Shown here: positions 1 through 7,938 of the stretch, piece by piece
How positions within the stretch are numbered: position 1 is the stretch's first letter
Layout of the letters: the number at the start of each line of letters is the position of its first letter
From: an uncultured Clostridia bacterium
GTDB lineage: Bacteria > Bacillota > Clostridia > Oscillospirales > Oscillospiraceae
DNA length: 13,689 bases
Direction of reading: 5' to 3'
Assembly (NCBI GenBank): GCA_938049125.1
Contig: CALICR010000036.1
Span: 1 to 13,689 of the forward strand
Notes under the pieces: model-generated
Seen by the model: the letters and a program-made list of their open reading frames with translations, nothing else
What the model was told of the DNA's origin: nothing
Database searches by the model: none
Position numbers and translations under genes: made by a program

Positions 1-175
1 TTTCTGTGCAACTTCCAGAAAAAAGTTCTTGACAAACATTAGCAAGATTTGTCAGCATAATTATATCACATACTCGGCGCATTTTCCAGCGCACGTATCA
101 CAGCGGCAGCGCGGGCGGAGCGGACGGCGGTAAATTTGGATCAGTTTTTCTTATGCCAGAACGCGGAAGGCTGAG
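1..175. other. Non-coding stretch upstream of the SDR remnant
   Basis: I see no convincing gene here on either strand. It contains a TTGACA hexamer at 29-34 without a good -10 partner at normal spacing (the best is CAGCAT at 53-58). The hexamer lies within a 7-bp perfect inverted repeat, TGACAAA at 30-36 and TTTGTCA at 48-54, with an 11-bp spacer, which could be an operator for an adjacent gene outside or inside the window. The rest, about 80-150, is GC-rich and featureless. Confidence 0.5.
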
Positions 176-204
176 TTGATTGCCGCACTGTTTGGAGCTA
201 CAAT
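176..204 (+). promoter_or_regulatory. Sigma-A-type promoter of the decayed SDR gene
   Basis: TTGATT at 176-181, a 17-bp spacer and TACAAT at 199-204 form a good housekeeping promoter. Transcription would start near 211, giving a leader of about 75 nt that contains a small GC hairpin (GGCGGC 226-231, loop gttt, GCCGCC 236-241) and an AAAGGAG ribosome binding site (272-278) before the ATG at 286. The promoter therefore still drives the broken gene downstream. Confidence 0.65.
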
Positions 205-285
205 AGAGGCATCAAGGAGCGGGTGGGCGGCGTTTGCCGCCGCGCTCTGCGGAATAGGCTTACGAAACGGGAAAGGAGCTTTCAG

Positions 286-559
286 ATGGCGAGCTTAATT
301 GCGTATTACTCCCGAGCGGCTCAACGCCATTGCACCCGGCATCATCGTCACGCCGCTGGCGCTGTGCGAGTTCATCGGCCTGGGCAGGGATGTTTATAAG
401 AACATGTTCGCCAGGTGCCCCGCAGGCCGCCCCGGCACGGCGGATGAGGCGGCGAACGTCGCGGAGCTTCTGCTGAGCGATAAGGGCGCCTTCATCAGCG
501 GCTCCACCTTCCTTATTGACGGCGGCGCCACCGCCAGCTGCTTCTACGGTCCATTGAAG
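286..559 (+). pseudogene. Short-chain dehydrogenase/reductase (SDR) remnant with internal deletion
   Basis: An AAAGGAG site at 272-278 precedes an ATG at 286, but that frame gives only a few sensible residues (MASLI) before turning to noise. From about 299-305, in a different frame, the sequence encodes a typical C-terminal end of an SDR-family NAD(P)-dependent oxidoreductase: NAIAPGIIVTPLA, then GRPGTADEAANVAELLLSDKGAF, then the family's closing FLIDGGATAS and FYGPL. The Rossmann TGxxxGIG nucleotide-binding region and the YxxxK active site are absent, so about two thirds of a normal ~250-residue protein is missing. No stop codon follows FYGPL, and the frame runs open to 808 into the opposite-strand ABC gene, so the native 3' end seems lost too. 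I read this as an internal deletion plus frameshift that left the promoter and RBS intact. The family is clear; the substrate cannot be inferred. Confidence 0.75.
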
Positions 560-591
560 CAGGCGCAGAGGTCTGATGCGGCAAAAAACGG

Positions 592-636
592 ACAGCAGGG
601 AGAGTCCCGAAAACGGGAACCTCTCTGCTGTTTTTT
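592..636. terminator. Bidirectional rho-independent terminator
   Basis: An 18-position stem (592-609 with 614-631, two mismatches and one G-T pair) closes on an AAAA loop. On the plus strand it is followed by six T's (631-636). On the minus strand the run at 583-588 gives six T's after a two-base step. It would end transcription of the SDR remnant and, from the other side, of the ABC exporter operon whose last stop codon is at 654. Confidence 0.8.
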
Positions 637-653
637 GCTTCGGGGCACACTTG

Positions 654-2315
654 TTACGTTGCGGGCTGTAGGGTATGGATCTCAATGGTGCGGCCGCCGA
701 GGTGTTCGTAGACGCGGTGGGAGATGGAGAGGACGGTGCGGCCTGCGGAGGCGCGGCGGAGGGCCTCGAGGACCCGGGCCTCGGTCTCGGCGTCGAGGTT
801 CGCGGTGATCTCGTCGAGCAGCAGCACGGCGGGGTCCGCGGCGGCGGCCCGGGCGATGGAGAGCAGCTGCCATTCGCCCTGGGAGAATATGCCGTCGGTG
901 CAGGGCGTGTCATAGCCCAACGGGAAAGCGCGGATGGCGGCGTCGAGGCCCGCGAGGGCGGCGGCGCGCTCGGCCACGTCCCGGCTGATCTGCGGGTCGC
1001 CCAGGGTGATCTGGTCGAGCACCGTGCCGGGGACCAGGGAGAAGTGCTGCTCCACGCAGCCGATGCAGCGGCGGCGCACATCGTCGGGAATGTCCGCCGC
1101 GTCCACGCCGCCGACGGTGACGGAGCCGGACCAGGGGTGGTACAGGCCGAGGAGCAGGCGGAAGACGGTGCTCTTGCCCGCGCCGGTCCGGCCCACCAGC
1201 GTGACCTGCTCGCCGGGCGCGACGGAGAAGGAGAGATCCTGGAGCACGGCGCGGTTTTCCCGGTAGCCGAAGCTGACGTGGGAGAGGACGATGGCTCCGC
1301 CCGGGACGGGCGCACGGTCCGCCGGAGGCTGACGGCGCTCCGGCTGGGCCAGGAAGGCGTCGATGCGCCGGACGCCGGCCAGGGCGGACTGGATGGTCTG
1401 GATCTCCATGCCAAGGCTCTCGACGGGCGTGAAGATGCGGGAGATGTAATTGATGACGGCGACGGAGGTGCCGACGGACATGCCGAAGAGCGTGAGCACC
1501 CGGGCATTCCCCGAGGCGGAGAGCAGCATGACGGCCCCGACCACGGCGGCGTTCAGGACGAGCACGACGGGGGAGTAGATGGCATCGTAAAAGTTCGTCC
1601 GCTCCACGGCGGCATAGCTCTCGCCGATGCGGCGGTCATAGCGCCGCTCCATGTAGTCCTCGAGGCCCAGGGCGTGGATGGTGCGGATGTTGTGCAGGGC
1701 TTCGGGCACCTGGCCGGAGATGGCGGCGACGGCCCGTCGGTTCTCCAGCTGGGCCGAGAGCATATTCCGCTGCACGTGCCGCGTGAACAGCGCCAGGAGC
1801 GGGAGCACCAGCAGCAGGACCAGGGCAAGGCCCGGGTTCTTTACGGCGAGGACCGTGAAGATGGAGACGATGCGGCAGGCGTCCGCCGCCATGGAGATGA
1901 CGCCGGAGGTGAACAGCGCCTCAACGCTGTCCACATCGCCGGAGAACCGGGCGGCGACCTCGCCGGGGTTCTGGGCCGCCAGGGCGGCGGCGGGCAGCCG
2001 CGTGAGCTTGGATGACATCTCGGCGCGGAGCGCGTGGGTCATCTTCTGGCCGAACAGCTCGAGCAGCGCCTCCTGGGCAGAGGCGAGAACGCCCTCCAGG
2101 GCGAGGCTCCCGAAGTAGGCGAGGACGGCGGAGAAGAGGAGCGGCACCCCGGCGGTCAGCCCGTCGATGATGCGCGCCAGCAGCAGCGGCGGCAGCAGCG
2201 AGGCCAGCACCGAGCCCACGGCGCAGAGCAGCGTCCCGGCGGTGAGGGCCCGGTGCGCCGACGCGGCGTCGCGGATGGCGGGGGAGACGCCAACCTTTTG
2301 CTTGTTATGCTTCAT
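654..2315 (-). CDS. ABC exporter half-transporter, subunit 2 (catalytic Walker B, degenerate signature)
   Basis: A 553-residue inner-membrane half-transporter: an exporter-type transmembrane domain (about 20-320) followed by a nucleotide-binding domain (about 340-553). Visible motifs are Walker A GRTGAGKST (375-383), the Q-loop Gln (Q423 in VEQHF), a degenerate signature FSQGE (477-481) in place of LSGGQ, Walker B LLLLDE with the catalytic Glu at 502, D-loop ANLD (505-508) and H-loop His 533. The C-terminus ends only about 20 residues after the H-loop, shorter than most exporters. The start is the ATG at 2315 because GGAGGTG (2322-2328) sits six bases upstream; the frame is open further but has no better site. 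It overlaps the stop of the upstream ABC gene by 11 bp, implying translational coupling and a heterodimer. Lipid, drug or peptide export is the usual role of this family; the substrate is unknown. Confidence 0.9.
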   Translation of the reverse strand: MKHNKQKVGVSPAIRDAASAHRALTAGTLLCAVGSVLASLLPPLLLARIIDGLTAGVPLLFSAVLAYFGSLALEGVLASAQEALLELFGQKMTHALRAEMSSKLTRLPAAALAAQNPGEVAARFSGDVDSVEALFTSGVISMAADACRIVSIFTVLAVKNPGLALVLLLVLPLLALFTRHVQRNMLSAQLENRRAVAAISGQVPEALHNIRTIHALGLEDYMERRYDRRIGESYAAVERTNFYDAIYSPVVLVLNAAVVGAVMLLSASGNARVLTLFGMSVGTSVAVINYISRIFTPVESLGMEIQTIQSALAGVRRIDAFLAQPERRQPPADRAPVPGGAIVLSHVSFGYRENRAVLQDLSFSVAPGEQVTLVGRTGAGKSTVFRLLLGLYHPWSGSVTVGGVDAADIPDDVRRRCIGCVEQHFSLVPGTVLDQITLGDPQISRDVAERAAALAGLDAAIRAFPLGYDTPCTDGIFSQGEWQLLSIARAAAADPAVLLLDEITANLDAETEARVLEALRRASAGRTVLSISHRVYEHLGGRTIEIHTLQPAT

Positions 2316-4050
2316 GGTCAGCACCTCCGGTCTGGCTTTCGTAGAGGGCGCGGTAGGCGGGCACGCCGCGGAGAAGCGATTCGTGGGTCCCGACGGCGGC
2401 CGCACCGTCCTCGAGGAACACGACCTGGTCAAGCTCCGGGAAATGGTAGAGCCGGTGGGAGATCAGGACGATGATGCGGTCCTTGGCCGCGGCCCGGAGC
2501 GTTTCGAAGACGGTGTCCTCGGTGGCGCGGTCCAGGGCAGAGAAGGGATCGTCCAGGATGAGGAGCGGCCGCGGATGGGCCAGGGTCCGGGCCAGAGCCA
2601 GCCGCTGGGCCTGGCCGCCGGAGAGACGCACGCCGCCGCTGCCCGCAACGGTCTCCGTGCCTTGCTCCATAGCGCGGACCTCGCCGTCCAGCGCCGTCCC
2701 TGCCAGGGCTTCCATGGGGACGCCGGGTGTGCCGCAGAGCACATTGGCGGCGATGGTGTCGTTCCAAAGCTCCGGATCGTGGCCAAGGTAGCCGACGGCG
2801 GCGGCAATCTCCCGGGGCGTCAGTGCGGACAGCTCCCGTCCGCCGAGGCGGACGGAGCCGCCGTAGGGCTGCTCGCAGAGGAAGACGCGGCCCAGCGTCG
2901 ATTTGCCGCAGGCCACGGGGCCGGTGACGCCGATGATCTCGCCGGGCTTCGCTGTGAGGCTCAGGCCCCGGAAGATGGGCGCGCCGCCGTCATAGGCGAA
3001 GGAGAGGTCCTCGAGCACCACGTCCTGGGCCGACGGGACGGCCAGGGGTGCGAGGGGCTCCGGCGTCTTCATCAGCGGCTTGATGCGTTTCCAGGAGACC
3101 TCCGCCCGCTGCACGGCGTTGAAGAGCTTCGCGGCCTTGGAGGTCTTCGTCGAGAGCTTGAGAAAGCAGGAGAGGAACGTCGTAAAGGCGGCGATGTCCC
3201 AGGCGCGCCAGCCGGTGCCGAGCACGTTCTTCGCGCCGAACCAGAGAATGAAGATGACGCTCACGTTCGAGAGCACCAGGTAAAGCGGCGTCAGCGCCGA
3301 CTGCCAGATGTTAGCAAGCACCGCGGTCCGCTCATAGCCGTCCAGCGCCTCCTCGTAGCGCGCCTCCCAGGCGGTCTCGCAGCCGTAAACGCGGTAGGTG
3401 ACGGCGTTCCCGACGCGGTCCAGGGTGGCGGCGCTGAGGGCGGCGGCGGACTTCTTGTAGGCCGCGCCGGTGCGCTGGACGGTCCGCTTCATCCGGTCCG
3501 CACAGAGATAGGACACGGGCGGAAAGATGAGGCACAGGAGCCCCAGCCGCCAGTCGCAGCGCAGCAGCATGACGGCGTAGCCTGCCAGCGCCACGCCGGT
3601 GTCGAAGACCTCCGTGGTGAACTTCCTCATACCCTCGGCGCAGTCGTCCACATCGGAGATGGCCTTGGTCATCAGCTCACCCGCGCCCTCCTGCTCCAGG
3701 GCCCGGCGGCTCCGGCGGACGAGGTTGGCGAAGAGGACGCCCTTCATGCGCCGGTTGATGTCGTTGGCGAAGCGGCGGACATAGAAGCGTTTGACGAACC
3801 GCGCCGCCTGCACCAGCAGCGTGACGGCGAGGTAGCCGAGGACCAGGACCGCCATGGCCCCGGCGGTCTCGCTGCCGCCGAGGATGTCGGCGAGGCACTG
3901 GGCCATCCGGCCCTCGAACCACGGCCCGGCCAGCAGGCCGAGGTTGTAGATGAGGCCAAAGACGGTGATGACGGCAAGGGGCAGCCGCTCGAGGCGGAAA
4001 TAGGAGCCGATCCGGTCGGGCCGGAAGGCGCTGCGGTCAGTCTTTTTCAC
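2305..4050 (-). CDS. ABC exporter half-transporter, subunit 1 (LSGGQ signature, non-catalytic Walker B)
   Basis: A 581-residue half-transporter with an exporter transmembrane domain (about 20-320) and an ATPase domain (about 343-570). Motifs are Walker A GPVACGKST (377-385), intact signature LSGGQ (476-480), Walker B LLILDD (496-501) with Asp 501 where the catalytic Glu is expected, D-loop SALD (504-507) and H-loop His 532. The Q-loop reads GHDPELW, so His 424 stands where Gln is usual. Asp-for-Glu together with the partner's bad signature is the known pattern of heterodimeric exporters with one consensus and one degenerate ATP site. The chosen start is a GTG at 4050 (VKKTDRSAF), preceded by a GGAGGGGG stretch about seven bases upstream. 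It overlaps the marR stop by 14 bp. A longer frame reaches 4164 but only overlaps marR and reads as low-complexity noise. Confidence 0.88.
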   Translation of the reverse strand: MKKTDRSAFRPDRIGSYFRLERLPLAVITVFGLIYNLGLLAGPWFEGRMAQCLADILGGSETAGAMAVLVLGYLAVTLLVQAARFVKRFYVRRFANDINRRMKGVLFANLVRRSRRALEQEGAGELMTKAISDVDDCAEGMRKFTTEVFDTGVALAGYAVMLLRCDWRLGLLCLIFPPVSYLCADRMKRTVQRTGAAYKKSAAALSAATLDRVGNAVTYRVYGCETAWEARYEEALDGYERTAVLANIWQSALTPLYLVLSNVSVIFILWFGAKNVLGTGWRAWDIAAFTTFLSCFLKLSTKTSKAAKLFNAVQRAEVSWKRIKPLMKTPEPLAPLAVPSAQDVVLEDLSFAYDGGAPIFRGLSLTAKPGEIIGVTGPVACGKSTLGRVFLCEQPYGGSVRLGGRELSALTPREIAAAVGYLGHDPELWNDTIAANVLCGTPGVPMEALAGTALDGEVRAMEQGTETVAGSGGVRLSGGQAQRLALARTLAHPRPLLILDDPFSALDRATEDTVFETLRAAAKDRIIVLISHRLYHFPELDQVVFLEDGAAAVGTHESLLRGVPAYRALYESQTGGADHEA

Positions 4051-4522
4051 GGCCTGCCCCCTCCAGAATGGGCCGGAGATGGGGGAACCCGGCGCGGCTC
4101 TCCTCCTTGGACCGCCGGTAGAGCTTGCCGAGGGCGGCGAGGAAGGCCGCGCGCTCCGTCTCATCCAGCCCGGCGAGGAGGTAGTCGTAAAACGCGTTCT
4201 CGGCCTCGGCCTTGGCGTTGCGCAGGCCTTCGGCCTGCGGGGTGGGGTAGAGCAGCTGGCTGCGGCCGTCCTTGGGGTTCGGCTCGCGGCGGAGATAGCC
4301 CTTGCGCTCCAGGCTCGCGGTGCGCCGGGCGATGGCGGGCTTGTCGGTGTTCAGGGCGGCGGCCAGCTCCGTCTGGGTGATGCCGGGATGGTGCCGCACC
4401 GCGTGGATGCAGTCGATCTCCGCGGTGCCGACGTCCTCGCCGCGCATGACCAGCAGGACGAGATGCTCCGCCTCACGGGCGATCTTCGTGATCTGCCGCG
4501 CGGAATGCTCCGGTTCTTTCAT
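4037..4522 (-). CDS. MarR-family transcriptional regulator
   Basis: A 161-residue MarR-type dimeric winged-helix protein. The helix-turn-helix covers about 36-80 (HPGITQTELAAALNTDKPAI, then ARRTASLERKGYLRR). The wing is NPKDGRSQLLYPT (82-94), with the conserved DGR (85-87). Flanking helices (about 10-30 and 97-145) would form the dimer interface. The ATG at 4522 is supported by AAGGAGG (4530-4536) at good spacing; an overlapping ATG four bases upstream is out of frame. As first gene of an operon with two ABC exporter genes, it most likely represses the operon and is released by a compound the exporter removes. That arrangement is common in Firmicutes, but the ligand cannot be read from sequence. 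A long palindrome directly upstream of the RBS is the probable autoregulatory operator. Confidence 0.9.
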   Translation of the reverse strand: MKEPEHSARQITKIAREAEHLVLLVMRGEDVGTAEIDCIHAVRHHPGITQTELAAALNTDKPAIARRTASLERKGYLRREPNPKDGRSQLLYPTPQAEGLRNAKAEAENAFYDYLLAGLDETERAAFLAALGKLYRRSKEESRAGFPHLRPILEGAGREKD

Positions 4523-4538
4523 GCATGGACCTCCTTAC

Positions 4539-4570
4539 TTGTAGCTGCAGCTATATAGTTGCAGGTACAA
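4539..4570. promoter_or_regulatory. Probable MarR operator, 32-bp near-perfect palindrome
   Basis: Two 15-bp half sites in inverted orientation, separated by TA: TTGTAGCTGCAGCTA (4539-4553) and, read on the minus strand, TTGTACCTGCAACTA (4570-4556). Only two positions break the symmetry, and each half is itself nearly palindromic (TAGCTGCAGCTA at 4542-4553 is perfect). It lies between the marR promoter and its RBS, about +10 to +41 of the predicted transcript, where a bound repressor would block transcription. Two adjacent pseudo-palindromes would fit two MarR dimers. Confidence 0.7.
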
Positions 4571-4586
4571 CTTGATCTGCGGCAAC

Positions 4587-4615
4587 AGTGTAGCACATCC
4601 GGCCAGAAAGCGCAA
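4587..4615 (-). promoter_or_regulatory. Promoter of the marR-ABC-ABC operon
   Basis: On the minus strand TTGCGC (4615-4610), a 17-bp spacer and TACACT (4592-4587) form a plausible housekeeping promoter. Transcription would begin near 4580 and run into the palindromic operator before reaching the marR RBS. A TATATA at the centre of the palindrome has no -35 hexamer at normal spacing. Confidence 0.55.
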
Positions 4616-4634
4616 GCTTGGTACGGTTTTTTTC

Positions 4635-4667
4635 AAAAAAAGCGCCTGCCTCAAAGGAGGCAGGCGC
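4635..4667 (-). terminator. Rho-independent terminator of the metal-efflux operon
   Basis: A perfect 11-bp GC-rich stem (4642-4652 with 4657-4667) with a 4-nt loop is followed on the minus strand by seven T's (4641-4635). It lies about 18 bp after the ATPase stop codon and upstream of the marR promoter, so it separates the two minus-strand operons. Confidence 0.88.
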
Positions 4668-4684
4668 GGTGGGGCGGGGAAGGG

Positions 4685-6565
<1,881 letters not shown>

Positions 6566-6593
6566 AATGGAACGGCTCCTTCGTTGAGATTCG

Positions 6594-6627
6594 CCCCGCC
6601 GCGGCCCGGGTCCCGCGCCGCGCGGGG
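6594..6627 (-). other. GC-rich intercistronic hairpin between the HMA gene and the ATPase gene
   Basis: CCCCGCCGCGGC (6594-6605) pairs with GCCGCGCGGGG (6617-6627), 11 bp with one bulged base. It starts one base after the HMA stop codon and ends about a dozen bases before the ATPase RBS. There is no T-tract, so it is unlikely to be a simple terminator. It could protect the upstream message or modulate the ratio of the small protein to the pump. Confidence 0.5.
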
Positions 6628-6628
6628 A

Positions 6629-6847
6629 TTACAGCTCAATCTCGCAGTCAGGCTCGACCTTCTTGCAGGCCTTCAGCACGTCGCGCATGACGGCCTTGGG
6701 GTTCTGGCCCTCTTCAAATTCTACGACCATCTTCTGCGTCATGAAATTGACGGTGGCCGACGCGACACCGCCGGTCTTGCGGGTGGCCTCTTCCATCAGG
6801 TTGGCACAGTTCGCGCAGTCCACTTCGATCTTGTAAGTCTTTTTCAT
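6629..6847 (-). CDS. Free-standing heavy-metal-associated (HMA) domain protein
   Basis: A 72-residue cytoplasmic protein, essentially one ferredoxin-like HMA domain. It has the metal-binding CxxC in the first loop (IEVDCANCANLMEEA, Cys 11 and Cys 14), a beta strand ATVNF and a final strand CEIEL; Cys 61 and Cys 68 are additional. The residue before the motif is Asp (VDCANC) rather than the MxCxxC of copper chaperones, as is common in Zn/Cd-type domains. The start is the ATG at 6847 with GGAGG (6860-6856) eight bases upstream; an in-frame GTG three codons earlier lies inside the RBS and is rejected. It is first in the operon, 63 bp ahead of a P1B ATPase that lacks such a domain, so it probably delivers metal to, or regulates, the pump in trans. 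Confidence 0.88.
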   Translation of the reverse strand: MKKTYKIEVDCANCANLMEEATRKTGGVASATVNFMTQKMVVEFEEGQNPKAVMRDVLKACKKVEPDCEIEL

Positions 6848-6871
6848 GATGGGCACCTCCGTAAATTACAA

Positions 6872-6887
6872 TTAAACGCTTGTTTAA
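6872..6887. promoter_or_regulatory. Probable ArsR-type operator
   Basis: A perfect inverted repeat, TTAAAC (6872-6877) - gctt - GTTTAA (6882-6887), resembles the A/T-rich interrupted palindromes bound by ArsR/SmtB-family repressors. It overlaps the -35 hexamer of the regulator's promoter and falls just downstream of the predicted start of the metal-efflux transcript, so one bound repressor could shut both. Confidence 0.65.
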
Positions 6888-6908
6888 CTGTTGTGCCTGT
6901 AGTATACT
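6880..6908 (+). promoter_or_regulatory. Promoter of the ArsR-AraC regulator gene
   Basis: TTGTTT at 6880-6885, a 17-bp spacer and TATACT at 6903-6908. Transcription would start near 6915, about 80 nt before the regulator's ATG. The -10 lies in the palindrome AGTATACT (6901-6908), which is shared with the divergent promoter. Confidence 0.7.
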
Positions 6909-6929
6909 AAGAGTGAATTCAAAAAGCAA
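6901..6929 (-). promoter_or_regulatory. Promoter of the HMA-ATPase operon, sharing its -10 with the divergent promoter
   Basis: On the minus strand TTGCTT (6929-6924), a 17-bp spacer and TATACT (6906-6901). The -10 is the other strand of the same palindrome AGTATACT used by the plus-strand promoter. The predicted start is near 6894, giving a leader of about 45 nt that includes the TTAAAC/GTTTAA operator. Confidence 0.65.
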
Positions 6930-6996
6930 GGGACGTCCGCCGTGTCTTTCCAAAAAGGCGAGGGATATGTCCAAAATAGAAATTGGAGGAGTTTTT

Positions 6997-7788
6997 ATGG
7001 CGCAGCCTGCGCTGCCGCACGACCACGGCGAGGGCCGCCGTCTGGCCCAGCTCTATGCAGAGCTGGGCAATCAGGCCCATTTTGCCGCCGTGTCCGACAT
7101 TTTCAAGCAGCTGAGCGACCCGACCCGGGTTCGCATTTTCTGGCTGCTCAGCCACGCGGAGGAATGCGTGGTCAACATCGCCGCCATGCTTGAGATGTCC
7201 TCCCCGGCGGTATCCCACCACCTGCGCTCCCTGGTGGAGAGCGGCCTCCTGGTCAGCCGCCGGGATGGCAAGGAGGTCTACTACAGGGCGGCGGAGAAGA
7301 AGGAGGTCCAGCTGCTGCATGAGATCGTGGAGCAGGTCATGGCCATCTCCTGCCCGGAGAAGGACGTGGACTTCGACGCATCCCAGGAGGAGATCATCCG
7401 CTATGTCCACCACTATCTCATGGAGCACCTCTCAGAGCGCGTGACCATCGACGAGCTGAGCCGGAAGTTCCTGATGAACCCGACGACGCTCAAGAGCGAA
7501 TTTAAAAAGGTATACGGCACCACCATCGCTGCCCATATGCGGCGGCACCGCCTGGAGCAGGCGGCGCTGCTGCTCCAGACATCCCGGGAGGAGATTGCCG
7601 CCATCGCCCAGGCTGTGGGCTACGACAGCCCCAGCCGCTTTACCACAGCCTTCCGGGAGCAGTTCGGCGAGGTGCCTACGGAGTTCCGCAAGCACCGCAT
7701 GACCGAAGCGGACCGGGCGGAGCTGACCCGCCGCGACTGCGGCTGCGCCGTCTGCCGACGTGCCGCCGCCCCGGAGGAGAAGGATTAA
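6997..7788 (+). CDS. Fused ArsR/SmtB - AraC-type metalloregulator
   Basis: A 263-residue protein with two DNA-binding modules. Residues about 28-118 are an ArsR/SmtB winged helix (QLSDPTRVRIFWLL, recognition helix SSPAVSHHLRSLVESGLL, wing RRDGKEVYYRA). Residues about 134-233 are an AraC-type double helix-turn-helix (LSERVTIDELSRKFLMNP; GYDSPSRFTTAF, then FGEVPTEFR). At the CadC metal-site position ELCVCD this protein has EECVVN, keeping only Cys 57. A C-terminal cluster DCGCAVC (Cys 248, 250, 253) is a candidate metal site, and the N-terminus has PHDHGEG. The ATG at 6997 follows TTGGAGGAG at good spacing; an in-frame ATG at 6967 has a weaker site. It is divergent from a metal-efflux operon, so a metal-responsive repressor role is likely. 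What the AraC half adds is unknown. Confidence 0.85.
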   Translation: MAQPALPHDHGEGRRLAQLYAELGNQAHFAAVSDIFKQLSDPTRVRIFWLLSHAEECVVNIAAMLEMSSPAVSHHLRSLVESGLLVSRRDGKEVYYRAAEKKEVQLLHEIVEQVMAISCPEKDVDFDASQEEIIRYVHHYLMEHLSERVTIDELSRKFLMNPTTLKSEFKKVYGTTIAAHMRRHRLEQAALLLQTSREEIAAIAQAVGYDSPSRFTTAFREQFGEVPTEFRKHRMTEADRAELTRRDCGCAVCRRAAAPEEKD

Positions 7789-7856
7789 GATTTCGTAAAG
7801 AATGCGCAACTTCATAGAATATACATAGTAAATCCGTCTAAAAGCAAAATTTAATC

Positions 7857-7885
7857 TTGACGTGCCTCTGTCCATTTGGTATAAC
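7857..7885 (+). promoter_or_regulatory. Promoter of the NSS transporter gene
   Basis: TTGACG at 7857-7862, a 17-bp spacer and TATAAC at 7880-7885. The predicted start near 7892 leaves a leader of about 47 nt. The rest of the 150-bp gap after the regulator gene is A+T-rich; I see no hairpin-plus-T-tract terminator in it, so some read-through from the regulator is possible. Confidence 0.8.
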
Positions 7886-7938
7886 ATGAATATCCCTGAA
7901 TTTTTATTAGCGGAATTACGGAGAAAAGAGAGAATCAA

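Noticed and set aside
560..808. Continuation of the SDR frame past FYGPL
   Set aside because: It runs through a terminator hairpin and into the antisense of the ABC gene; the residues are Arg/Gly-rich noise, so this is read-through after loss of the stop, not a domain.
675..2015. A 446-codon plus-strand frame opposite the second ABC gene
   Set aside because: Low-complexity composition and no RBS; the minus strand has all ABC ATPase motifs.
2316..2432. An N-terminal extension of ABC subunit 2 up to 2432
   Set aside because: It overlaps the end of the upstream ABC gene and reads as noise; the ATG at 2315 has an ideal GGAGGTG site.
4051..4164. An N-terminal extension of ABC subunit 1 up to 4164
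   Set aside because: It lies inside marR in another frame, has low-complexity composition, and the GTG at 4050 has a GGAGGGGG site.
2167..4380. A 737-codon open frame on the plus strand, opposite the ABC and marR genes
   Set aside because: Its translation is low-complexity (Gly, Ala, Arg, Asp and His rich) with no domain or RBS, and it is exactly antisense to genes with full motifs. Such shadows are expected in GC-rich DNA.
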